Position numbers and translations under genes: made by a program. Shown here piece by piece: positions 1 through 7,438 of a stretch of DNA of 64,000 nucleotides. The DNA is from Sphingomonas immobilis (GTDB lineage Bacteria > Pseudomonadota > Alphaproteobacteria > Sphingomonadales > Sphingomonadaceae). The stretch's first letter is position 1; every line of letters begins with the position of its first letter. Location: contig NZ_JAUQSZ010000003.1 of the NCBI RefSeq assembly GCF_030580995.1, positions 124,001 to 188,000 on the forward strand, written 5' to 3'. Under the pieces are notes generated by a model. The model saw only the letters and a list, made by a program, of their open reading frames with translations. It had not been told where the DNA came from and did not search any database.

Positions 1-300
1 GATCTGATCGTCGAACGCATCCTCGCGACCGCGCAACGCGATGGCAGCTTCGGTACCTCGATCCTCGATACGGCGTTTGCAGTCTCAACATTGCTGTTAC
101 TCGACGCCCCGACAGCGCAGGTCCATCAAGCGGTGGCAGCGTTACTAGATCAGCAGACCCAGGCGGGAAATTGGGTGCGCTGGCTATTCTATTACGGCGG
201 CCCGCAGCGCTCGCAAGGATGGGGGTCGGAAGAGTTGACCACCGGCTTCTGTCTCGAAGCTGTGGCGCTTTACCGAGCGAAATTTGGAATCTCAGTCTAG
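1..300 (+). CDS. C-terminal end of a prenyltransferase/squalene-cyclase-repeat-like protein (5' end outside window)
   Basis: The reading frame is open from the first base, so the start lies upstream and only the last 99 residues are visible. They contain repeat units resembling the alpha-alpha toroid of terpene cyclases and prenyltransferases: QRDGSFGTS, then QTQAGNW, then GWGSEELTTGFCLEA, with Gln and Gly-x-Trp/Phe spaced as in QW-type repeats. No DxDD or other catalytic motif is present in this part, so the reaction cannot be named. The stop overlaps the stop of the convergent glycosyltransferase by a few bases. It could be a cyclase, or a non-catalytic protein with the same fold. Confidence 0.6.
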   Translation, partial: DLIVERILATAQRDGSFGTSILDTAFAVSTLLLLDAPTAQVHQAVAALLDQQTQAGNWVRWLFYYGGPQRSQGWGSEELTTGFCLEAVALYRAKFGISV

Positions 301-1565
301 GCCGATTGATCCGCCGGGGCGAGCGTTCGTTCGGCCGCTCGCTCAAAAGCGTGGCCGACAGGTAGTCCGGTATCCGAACTCGGAGCGCGGTTATGCGCCC
401 CTTGCCGTGCCGCTAAGATCGATAATTCGGCAGCGAGAGTCGCAGACGGGTCAGAAGGAATCTGCGTGCGGATGGAGCGACCGGCCGCTTCGCCGATGGC
501 TTGCCAATCGTCGCGAGAAGCCCATGCTTCCTCAAGAATGGCGTCGATCTCGAATTCGCTATGTCCAGCGGCAACGAACCCAGTTCTGCCATGCTCGATC
601 ACTTCAGCGCCTCCCCCAGCGGGCGTGATGACCGCGACACGCCCGCTCAGCATTGTCTCTACCACCGCGAGCGGCAGCCCCTCGCAGCGTGAGCACAGCA
701 CCAAGCCGTGATGATCGTCCCAAACTCTCTCAGGTGTAGCGATAAATCCCGGGAAATCGGCCCGTTCGACGTCAAGATACCGCGCCATCTCGCGCAACCC
801 TTCTGCGTCGGGCCCCGCCCCATAGAAGCTGACACGGAGCGGACGTTCACGCCATTTCGGCTGCGCCAACACGCGAAGTAGCGCCGCTTGTCCTTTCTCC
901 ACAGTGTCCAGCCGGGCGACGCAAGCGAGACGAAAGCCGTTGCCAGTATCAGGCCAGTCGTCGCGCTTGGCCCACGGAACGAGGAAAGGGTTCGCCACCA
1001 CGCGAGCATTGGGCAGACTGCCTGCAATCTGTTCCTCGGTAAGGCGCAGATTGTGATTGGAGACGAAAAGACTTTCGACCGCGCCGCGGTGCGCATCCAT
1101 GAAAGCTCTGCGAATTTCATCCCTTGGCCAATGCATATCATCTGCTTTCTGGCTGATAAGCACATAGGAAAGACCGACCTGCCGACAACGCTCGGCCCAT
1201 TGCCAACCCTCGTAGTTCAGGCCTTGCGAGATTATCACCAGATCGGGTCGGGCAGAACGAAATAGATGGTCGATCTTCGCTGCCTGCGTCATTCGCGTAA
1301 ACGGTGTGCAGGCGTCGATAAGATGCCTGATCTTGAACGGAATCATGCCCGTGTTGCGCAGATCGAAATGGCGAACGCCGCGCTTTTCGAGTCGATCAAG
1401 GGGCGTGATATTGGGGCGGGGAGTCTGAGAGCCCGTGACGACCCGATGACCGGCGTCGGCGAGAGCGAGGGCCGTGCGGCTCCATAACTCTTCGCTGCCA
1501 CCCCACAGCTTGTTGGTGCTTAAAAATGCAAAGCTAAACTCGGCTGCGGAGCGAACGCCCGTCAT
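297..1565 (-). CDS. GT4-type glycosyltransferase
   Basis: A 422-residue protein with the two-domain GT-B layout of family 4 glycosyltransferases. The N-terminal half has the Gly-rich acceptor loop (STNKLWGGSEELW, residues about 14-26). The C-terminal half has the nucleotide-sugar site (ARLDTVEKGQ, SFYGAGPD, then CSRCEGLPLAVVETMLSGR with the Glu-x7-Glu pattern). It should transfer a sugar from a nucleotide donor, probably in surface polysaccharide or glycolipid assembly at the cytoplasmic face. I start at the internal Met at 1565 because homology begins there; an in-frame Met at 1622 would add 19 unconserved residues. It is convergent with the cyclase-like gene. Substrate is unknown. Confidence 0.85.
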   Translation of the reverse strand: MTGVRSAAEFSFAFLSTNKLWGGSEELWSRTALALADAGHRVVTGSQTPRPNITPLDRLEKRGVRHFDLRNTGMIPFKIRHLIDACTPFTRMTQAAKIDHLFRSARPDLVIISQGLNYEGWQWAERCRQVGLSYVLISQKADDMHWPRDEIRRAFMDAHRGAVESLFVSNHNLRLTEEQIAGSLPNARVVANPFLVPWAKRDDWPDTGNGFRLACVARLDTVEKGQAALLRVLAQPKWRERPLRVSFYGAGPDAEGLREMARYLDVERADFPGFIATPERVWDDHHGLVLCSRCEGLPLAVVETMLSGRVAVITPAGGGAEVIEHGRTGFVAAGHSEFEIDAILEEAWASRDDWQAIGEAAGRSIRTQIPSDPSATLAAELSILAARQGAHNRAPSSDTGLPVGHAFERAAERTLAPADQSA

Positions 1566-1819
1566 CCCCTTCCCTTCGTCTTCAGCCGCGTTCCTCCACG
1601 GCAGATTTCGAACTGTAGGCAAGCGGAGGCCGATTGGGTACCAATATCGTGTTCGTCAGAATGTTGGCTCCGAGATCCCGCGTGAGAGCAGGCCCGCAAG
1701 CGGGATCGATCGAAGCGCTAACCTGTCGCTGACCTGAGCCATGTTGACGTGCGCCCCTGAAATGTGACCGATTTTCGGCAAGTCCGACGCGAAGGAGCCG
1801 GACGAAGATGCGCGGCAGC

Positions 1820-2075
1820 TGACCTGCTGCCCGTTTCTTGGACCGTTTTGAGCTGGAAAATTCCAGTTTAGGATTGAAGGCTAGGTGACGGAGTGGACGA
1901 TGAAGAGATCGAAGTTCAGCGAGGCGCAGATTGCATTTGTGTTGAAGCAAGCTGAGGACGGCACGACGATCGGCGAGGTATTCCGGAAGGCGGGGACCAG
2001 CAACGCGACATTTTATGCACGGCGCAAGAAGTACGCCGGGCTGATGCCGTCGGAGATGCGGCGGCTGCGCCGACG
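1820..2075 (+). mobile_element. Truncated IS3-family insertion sequence (left end only)
   Basis: The sequence from 1820 (starting TGACCTGCTGCCCGTTTC) resembles an IS3-family terminal inverted repeat and is followed by an OrfA-like reading frame. The element stops near 2072, where the sequence changes abruptly to an unrelated gene fragment. No orfB, no right inverted repeat and no target duplication are visible, so it is immobile. Confidence 0.7.
1900..2075 (+). pseudogene. IS3-family transposase OrfA, 3'-truncated
   Basis: Residues from the ATG at 1900 (GGAG ribosome site just upstream) read MKRSKFSEAQIAFVLKQAED, the start of the HTH domain of IS3 OrfA proteins that bind the IS ends. The helix-turn-helix region is present (about 58 residues, up to EMRRLR) but the leucine-zipper part and the frameshift region into OrfB are missing. 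The frame runs on to 2103 in unrelated sequence. A second difference from the usual family sequence is ARRKKY where TWRKKY is typical. Confidence 0.8.
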
Positions 2076-2542
2076 CCACCAGTCTCATCCAGGTAAACAT
2101 TGATCTGCCGTTGCCGATCGACCGGGCCGTCGATCTCGGGTGCCACAAGGGCTATCCGGGGCACCAAGTCTATAACATGCCGCTCGAACGCACGCTTTCG
2201 CGGAGGCGTGAATTGAGCGAGTTCAGCATCTACCCGCTGTACGGCCCACAGAGTTTTCCCGCCGAAGGGTCGGCCAATTTCGGCATCGAACTCGCCTTCC
2301 CGAACGACGAACGCACCACCTTCGAGAAGGCGGTACTCTTTCCCCTGGCTGGCTTGGTCCCTGCCGGGGCAGCACACAATTACGCGCTCGGCGAGGCGAC
2401 AAAGGCGCTAGCCGGCGCGCGCTTCACCCTCGCCCGCGACTATCTCGAAGACCGCGTCACTCGCGATCAGGCAATGGCGTTGACCCAGAAATACAGTCTC
2501 GTTTCCGAAGAAAGCGCGCTACCACCTGCCGCATTAGTCTGA
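2072..2542 (+). pseudogene. Fragment of a DUF885-type metallohydrolase-like protein
   Basis: In the frame starting near 2072 the sequence reads TSLIQVNIDLPLPIDR, then HKGYPGHQVYN, then FSIYPLYGPQSFPAEGSANF. This is the order seen in DUF885-type proteins, where HExxPGHH is the presumed metal site. Here that site has changed to H-K-x-x-P-G-H-Q, so Glu and the last His are lost. The N-terminal part of the gene is absent because the IS3 fragment abuts it, there is no proper start codon, and the C-terminus stops before the tail expected of the family. The gene is almost certainly dead. Identification rests on remembered family motifs. Confidence 0.65.
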
Positions 2543-2593
2543 CAGCGCCCGCGAGCCTCTTGTGGACGCTTTTCTCGTATTCGGTACCCGAGA

Positions 2594-3910
2594 TTACGCA
2601 GAGGCGAACATCTTCTGTATCTCGCCTGAGGTCACTGGGCGGCGCGCCTGGCCGACGAGGTCCATGCTGTCGGTCTTGAGGCCGCCCAGATTTTCTCGTG
2701 GCGAAACGTCGACATTGCGGCCTAGATGTCGCAGCGCCCCGACCATACAATTCTCGCGACTGCCTAACGTCGTGAAAGGGTCGTAGCTGTATTCGCGCAT
2801 AACTGTCTTATGGGTGATAGCGTCGATTACGCTGTCGGATAGTCCATTGATCGACGCATAGAGATATTCTGGACAGTTCGGCCACAACGTGTCCGAATGT
2901 GGGTAGTCCGCCTCGTAGCAGACCATGTCGGGATTCATATAGTCGAGGCTCTTGAGCCCAAACTGATCATCGATGAAGCAAGTGATGATGTGGCGCTTGA
3001 AGACGTCCGACGGCCGCTCCTTGCCGAAATCACTGAAGGTCCACTCACGGTGATGTTCGTAGGTGAAGTCGGCGCGCTCGAGCAGATAAGGCACCCAGCC
3101 GATGCCGCCCTCAGACAGCGCCATGCGCAGGTCGGGATAGCGTTTCCAGAATGACGCAAAAAGCCAGTCGGCGGCAGAATTGGAGATTGCCATTGGCATG
3201 GTGGTGATCCACGCGTCGATCGGCGTTTCGTCGGATGCGTGCGCGGCCTCTGACCCGGTGCCGATGTGGCAGTTCAGCACCATCTTATGATCACTGCACT
3301 TCTTCCACACAGGTTCCCAATAGGCATTATGGATGCTTGGCAAACCACCTTTGAAAGGATTGTCAGGAAAGGAAATGGCATGAACCCCTGCCTTCGCCAT
3401 CCGATCGATCTCCGCAACCGTCTCGGTCATGTCCCAGAGCGGAAGGATGACCATCGGGATCAGTCGTCCTGGGCCGGCGCCGCACCAATCCTGAACCTGC
3501 CAGTCGTTGTAGGCTCGAACTGCGCGAAGCGCCTTGTCAGGCGCACCGTTCTGAGCAGCTGTGATGAACGCCCCACCCGCAAAACCCGGCATCGTCGGAA
3601 AGTTAAGCGACCCCAGGATGCCATTGACATTCATGTCATCAATGCGTGCCTTGGGATCGAAACAACCAGGACGTAGCTGCTCGAAGCGGGTCGGCTCCAT
3701 GCCAAACTCAGACCGCGGGCGACCGACGACGGCGTTGAGACCGATGGTGGGATAGACGGTATCGTTCCAGAGCCAGGCGTCCTTGCCGCCCCGATCGACG
3801 ATCCGGGGCGCTTCGTCTTTAAACGCCGCGGGATAATGGGAGACGAAAGCATTCGCCGGTTCGACGTTGTGATCGTCAACGCTGACCAAAATCATGTCTT
3901 CCATTTTCAT
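2594..3910 (-). CDS. Amidohydrolase family protein (amidohydrolase_2 fold)
   Basis: A 438-residue protein of the amidohydrolase-2 superfamily, which includes ACMSD-like decarboxylases and metal-dependent hydrolases. Visible landmarks are the opening VSVDDHNVEPANAF (which replaces the usual D-x-H metal motif), SLNFPTMPGF, the metal-ligand His in NCHIGTGS, the active-site strand SEGGIGWVPYLLERAD, and the late Asp motif YEADYPHSDTLWP. It probably cleaves or decarboxylates a small organic acid. The start at 3910 is preceded by a GGGGG ribosome site; an in-frame Met further up lacks one. It stands alone on this strand, next to decayed IS material, so context does not suggest a substrate. Confidence 0.85.
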   Translation of the reverse strand: MKMEDMILVSVDDHNVEPANAFVSHYPAAFKDEAPRIVDRGGKDAWLWNDTVYPTIGLNAVVGRPRSEFGMEPTRFEQLRPGCFDPKARIDDMNVNGILGSLNFPTMPGFAGGAFITAAQNGAPDKALRAVRAYNDWQVQDWCGAGPGRLIPMVILPLWDMTETVAEIDRMAKAGVHAISFPDNPFKGGLPSIHNAYWEPVWKKCSDHKMVLNCHIGTGSEAAHASDETPIDAWITTMPMAISNSAADWLFASFWKRYPDLRMALSEGGIGWVPYLLERADFTYEHHREWTFSDFGKERPSDVFKRHIITCFIDDQFGLKSLDYMNPDMVCYEADYPHSDTLWPNCPEYLYASINGLSDSVIDAITHKTVMREYSYDPFTTLGSRENCMVGALRHLGRNVDVSPRENLGGLKTDSMDLVGQARRPVTSGEIQKMFASA

Positions 3911-4140
3911 TTCGCCACCCCCTGATGTCGTATTTCTCACGTTCGAGTCCGGTATAGAAAACTGACGATTAGTCAATTATATGCGACTGGTTGCGCTAAG
4001 CCCGGGTCAACGCTCAATTTGGTGATGGCTCTGTCAAGTCAACAGGCACGGCGTAGCGGGGCGCTGTCAGAGCAACGTGGCAGGAGCGGTGTCCGATAAT
4101 ACCGGGTCCGGATGAGCCGCAAATCCTGAGCACTGCCGCT

Positions 4141-4278
4141 AAGCCCATCCCTCTATTTCAACCTTCACCCGAGGTGACCCGCCTCGTGGTGATGATGTAC
4201 GTGCGCTTCCCGCTGTCATTGTGGAATGTGGAGGATTGGCTGATCGAGCGCGGCATCGAAATCAGTCATGAGACTGTA
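4141..4278 (+). pseudogene. IS6-family transposase N-terminal fragment
   Basis: In-frame codons read KPIPLFQPSPEVTRLVVMMY followed by VRFPLSLWNVEDWLIERGIE and SHETV, the typical N-terminal HTH region of IS6-family transposases. Homology ends at 4278. The frame then continues to 4401 in sequence I do not recognise and lacks the DDE catalytic core. The frame has no convincing start. It is a remnant, the second IS trace within 2.3 kb. Confidence 0.75.
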
Positions 4279-4784
4279 CCGATAGCCGAGGGATTGGCGG
4301 GCAACGTGCGATCGTTCAACATCATCGCTCGGGAGCGCCGGTCGCGCCGGAAGAACGCAGCGGCAGAAGGGCTCATGACGCGCGAAGAGTTTGAGCGGTA
4401 GAACGCCGAAGACCCGGAGCCATCAGTCACGCCTTGGCTGATCCCGCCCAACCGATACAGGCTAGCGTACCGATCAGGGTGGAGCGCGGCACTTTGAAAA
4501 TTCTGCACTGTCAGAGCTTCGAGGCAGCTATTTTTCTACATGGTTCGGAGCGCATTCAGCTTACGCAAAATCCTGCTTTGTTCCTGAAAAATCTCGTTCG
4601 CGTTTCCGCATAAAGGAACCAGATGCTGGTTGGTCTAACAGTACCGTTCGGGCTGTTTTCACCAAAGCCTGCAAGCCGCCACAGCCCTGCGGCGGGTACG
4701 CCGCATGGCACCCTCGCCGGCCGCAACGTGAACGTCCTGGTTGTGGGGCCAGGCGATAGACGGAGCCTCAGCTGGTCGCAGCCT
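4279..4784. other. Non-coding stretch between IS6 remnant and ctrA
   Basis: I see no supported gene here. The open frames are short and out of register with any known family. The stretch lies downstream of ctrA and probably contains the rest of the eroded insertion zone. Confidence 0.5.
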
Positions 4785-5480
4785 TCAAGCGGCCTGCGAC
4801 ATATCCTCGGTGTCCAGCAGCACGTAGCCGCGGCCCCAGATCGTTTCGATATAGTTTTCGCCGTCGCATGCCAGGCTGAGCTTCTTGCGCAGCTTGCAGA
4901 TGAAGACGTCGATGATCTTGAGCTCGGGCTCGTCCATGCCGCCATAGAGGTGGTTCAGGAACATTTCCTTGGTGAGCGTCGTGCCCTTGCGGAGCGAGAG
5001 CAGCTCCAGCATCGCATATTCCTTGCCGGTCAGGTGGACGCGGCTGCCATCGACCTCGACCGTCTTGGCGTCGAGGTTCACGGCGAGCTTGCCGGTGCGG
5101 ATGACCGACTGGCTGTGGCCCTTCGAGCGGCGGACGACGGCGTGGATGCGCGCGGTCAGCTCTTCGCGGTGGAACGGCTTGGTGACGTAGTCGTCGGCGC
5201 CGAAGCCGAACGAGCTTACCTTGCTGTTCATGTCGTTGATGCCGGAGAGGATCAGCACCGGCGTCTGCACGCGGGCGAAGCGCAGCTTCTTCAGCACGTC
5301 ATAGCCGTGCATGTCCGGCAGGTTGAGGTCGAGCAGGATGATGTCGTAATCATACAGCTTCCCGAGATCGAGGCCCTCCTCGCCCAGATCGGTCGCGTAG
5401 ACGGTAAATCCTTCCGAAGTCAGCATAAGCTCGATCGCCTTGGCGGTCGTCGGCTCGTCCTCGATCAGCAGTACGCGCAT
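4785..5480 (-). CDS. ctrA: CtrA-type response regulator
   Basis: A 231-residue OmpR-class response regulator that matches the alphaproteobacterial cell-cycle regulator CtrA almost word for word in its landmarks. These are the acidic pair in [17 protein letters not shown], phosphoacceptor Asp51 in [17 protein letters not shown], the switch Ser in LILSGI, Lys101 in DDYVTKPFH, and a C-terminal winged helix with [20 protein letters not shown] and IWGRGYVL. In the family it binds TTAA-N7-TTAA sites and controls division, motility and envelope genes after phosphorelay from CckA-ChpT. I find no clear CtrA box in its own upstream region. The variable segment [10 protein letters not shown] differs from the sequence I recall for most sphingomonad CtrA proteins, so a second CtrA paralogue is possible. 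Confidence 0.93.
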   Translation of the reverse strand: MRVLLIEDEPTTAKAIELMLTSEGFTVYATDLGEEGLDLGKLYDYDIILLDLNLPDMHGYDVLKKLRFARVQTPVLILSGINDMNSKVSSFGFGADDYVTKPFHREELTARIHAVVRRSKGHSQSVIRTGKLAVNLDAKTVEVDGSRVHLTGKEYAMLELLSLRKGTTLTKEMFLNHLYGGMDEPELKIIDVFICKLRKKLSLACDGENYIETIWGRGYVLLDTEDMSQAA

Positions 5481-5626
5481 GCGGGGCTCCTTTAGGCCTG
5501 CGCCTAAACAAAGTTGGTTAACAACTCGTCAATCTTTAAAATTGGGTGGCGCGGTCATCGTGCTTCACCGTGCGTTCAGCCGATGCGACCCTAACGCGAT
5601 GCGTAACCTTCCCCGGAGATACCCCT

Positions 5627-6094
5627 TTGACCGAAGTGTCGACGCTTACCGAATTGACCGCCCACATCGTTGCGGCGCATGTTGGCCATAACAATGTCGC
5701 CATCAGCGATATTGGCGGCGTGATAGAGAGGGTTTATGCCGCCCTCTCGACGCTGGGAACGCCAGCGGTGGAACCCGGCACCAAGCCGATTGGCGCCGTG
5801 TCGGTGCGCGCCTCGATCAAGCCTGATCATCTTGTCAGCATGATCGACGGCAAGCCGTACAAGATGCTCCGCCGCCACCTCAGCCAGAACGGTTACACGC
5901 CGGAAAGCTACCGCGTGGCCTTCGATCTGCCCAAGGATTACCCGATGGTCGCCAAGAGCTATACCGAAACGCGGCGGGCGCTCGCGATAAAAATCGGCTT
6001 GGGCAAATCAAGGGCGGCCGCGCCCGAGCACGTTGTCGCGAAGCCCGCACGTAAGCCGCGCGCGAAGACGCCAACACCAACCCTCGACGCCTAA
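5627..6094 (+). CDS. MucR/Ros-family transcriptional regulator
   Basis: A 155-residue MucR-family DNA-binding protein. The core reads SMIDGKPYKMLRRHLSQNG, then YPMVAKSY and ALAIKIGLG, followed by a basic Lys/Arg/Pro/Ala tail. MucR and Ros proteins use one zinc finger to bind AT-rich sites and to silence exopolysaccharide, motility and transferred genes. In this copy the first zinc ligand Cys is replaced by Ser. I choose the TTG at 5627, with GGAGA at 5615-5619 as ribosome site. The open frame extends upstream to 5546 but without homology. It is divergent from ctrA and could share its control region. Confidence 0.85.
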   Translation: MTEVSTLTELTAHIVAAHVGHNNVAISDIGGVIERVYAALSTLGTPAVEPGTKPIGAVSVRASIKPDHLVSMIDGKPYKMLRRHLSQNGYTPESYRVAFDLPKDYPMVAKSYTETRRALAIKIGLGKSRAAAPEHVVAKPARKPRAKTPTPTLDA

Positions 6095-6367
6095 GGCTGC
6101 GCGCCGTCGGCAAGCGCTTCGCCTCGCAAAGTGCCCTGACAGCTTGACGATAGTGCATCGTACCAAAGCGTTATGCCTCATCAACACCGACCGGCGCCCA
6201 CTTCTTGCTCGGGTATGGGTCGAGAGCGAATTCCCGCCATGGGGTGGATTGCGGACGTTGGCGATGCCAAGTTATCCTAATGACAGACCGGGCATTCCTT
6301 CAACTCAATCTCGTGGAACGCAGAGCCGAACGACCCCGCACCCGAGGTTCAGAAAAATGGTTCGGAA

Positions 6368-6694
6368 GTGACATTGCAGTTCCGCTTGAACCCTTGGGCC
6401 TACGAGGCGTCGGCAGATGAGCAAGGACGGCTGACCTTCGACGGATGTTCGAAATGGAGGCTCGGTAGCACCAACGATGAAGGCTGGTATCGCGGGCAGT
6501 GCCGCTACAGCACGATCGCTCCAGCATGGGGTGAGTTCTACGAAATTGTCGGTACTGACGCGCTCGCGCATGCACCCACCGACTGGAAGTCGACCAACCA
6601 TGAGCATGCGGGAAAGCGCCACTTTCTCTTCTACTTGCGTGACGAGACGTTCGAGTGCTTTGCGGATGAATGGAGCTTTTTCCGCTCGCGCTGA
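6368..6694 (+). CDS. Conserved hypothetical protein, 108 aa
   Basis: A 108-residue soluble protein rich in aromatic residues, with the striking segments WRLGSTNDEGWYRGQCRYS, WGEFYEI and HFLFYLRDETFECFADEWSF. I have seen this pattern in unnamed bacterial proteins but know no function. The start is a GTG at 6368 with only a weak CGGAA before it. There is no signal peptide or membrane segment. It stands alone between the MucR gene and the sigma-kinase pair. Confidence 0.6.
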   Translation: MTLQFRLNPWAYEASADEQGRLTFDGCSKWRLGSTNDEGWYRGQCRYSTIAPAWGEFYEIVGTDALAHAPTDWKSTNHEHAGKRHFLFYLRDETFECFADEWSFFRSR

Positions 6695-6813
6695 CGTCCG
6701 CTATGGGTCGTTAGCGGACGCTCGGGAAAGTCCCAGCGGAGCTTAAAGTCGCGCTACATGCCACTGAATCGAATTGCGCCTATTAACAGACTTCGCTACC
6801 CGGCGCTGTTGCA

Positions 6814-7407
6814 GTGAGCGCTTGTTACGAAATTGGCCGTGCGTTAGAAATGTCCATGAGATTCGACGATCGGACGGCGGCCTCCCGGGCAGACGGAGTT
6901 ACTGAAACGCGATTCGATCTCGACACCGATGCTCTGGTCGTTACCTTATATTCGGAGCTTCGCAAAATCGCCCGCCGCGAACATCTCCGCGCAGGGGCAC
7001 CGCAGACATTGCAGACGACCGCGTTAATTGGCGAAGTCTATCTTAAGCTCAAACGCCACGAGGTCTGGCAAAGTCGCCCGCATTTCCTCGCCTGCGCATC
7101 GACCGCGATTCGGCACCTGTTGGTCGATGCCGCCCGCGCTAGATCGACGGCAAAACGTTCGGCGCCTCAGATGGAATATGACGACCGCGTCGCAGACGAA
7201 AGAAGTGACCGAGATCTCGTCAAGCTTGGTGATGCGCTTGAGAGTCTCGCACGCATAGACAGCGAGCTTGCGCGGCTGGTCGATTGCCGGTTTTTCGCGG
7301 GCTATGACGAGCGCGAAACCGCCGAAATTTTGGGCATTAGCGATCGCACCGTGCGACGTCGGTGGGTGCAGGCGAAGGCGTGGATTCATAACGAGATCGC
7401 CGCGTGA
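6814..7407 (+). CDS. ECF-type RNA polymerase sigma factor, kinase-linked group
   Basis: A 197-residue sigma-70 family protein. Region 2 is seen in LYSELRKIARREHLRAGAPQ and IGEVYLKLKRHEVW. Region 4 is seen in VDCRFFAGYDERETAEILGI followed by SDRTVRRRWVQAKAWIHNEI. The sequence type (TLQTTALIGEVYLKL) belongs to the ECF group commonly encoded beside Hanks-type kinases with TPR tails, and such a kinase follows directly. No anti-sigma factor gene is present, so activity is probably controlled by the kinase. The start may be the GTG at 6814 or the ATG at 6850; neither has a strong ribosome site. Confidence 0.85.
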   Translation: MSACYEIGRALEMSMRFDDRTAASRADGVTETRFDLDTDALVVTLYSELRKIARREHLRAGAPQTLQTTALIGEVYLKLKRHEVWQSRPHFLACASTAIRHLLVDAARARSTAKRSAPQMEYDDRVADERSDRDLVKLGDALESLARIDSELARLVDCRFFAGYDERETAEILGISDRTVRRRWVQAKAWIHNEIAA

Positions 7408-7438
7408 CGGCTTTCTTCGACGCGAAGCCGATCAGACT

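Noticed and set aside
4027..4520. Inverted repeats of a full IS6 element (GGCTCTGTCA at 4027, CTGTCAGAGC at 4505)
   Set aside because: The two ends do not match as inverted repeats, and only the N-terminal part of the transposase remains between them.
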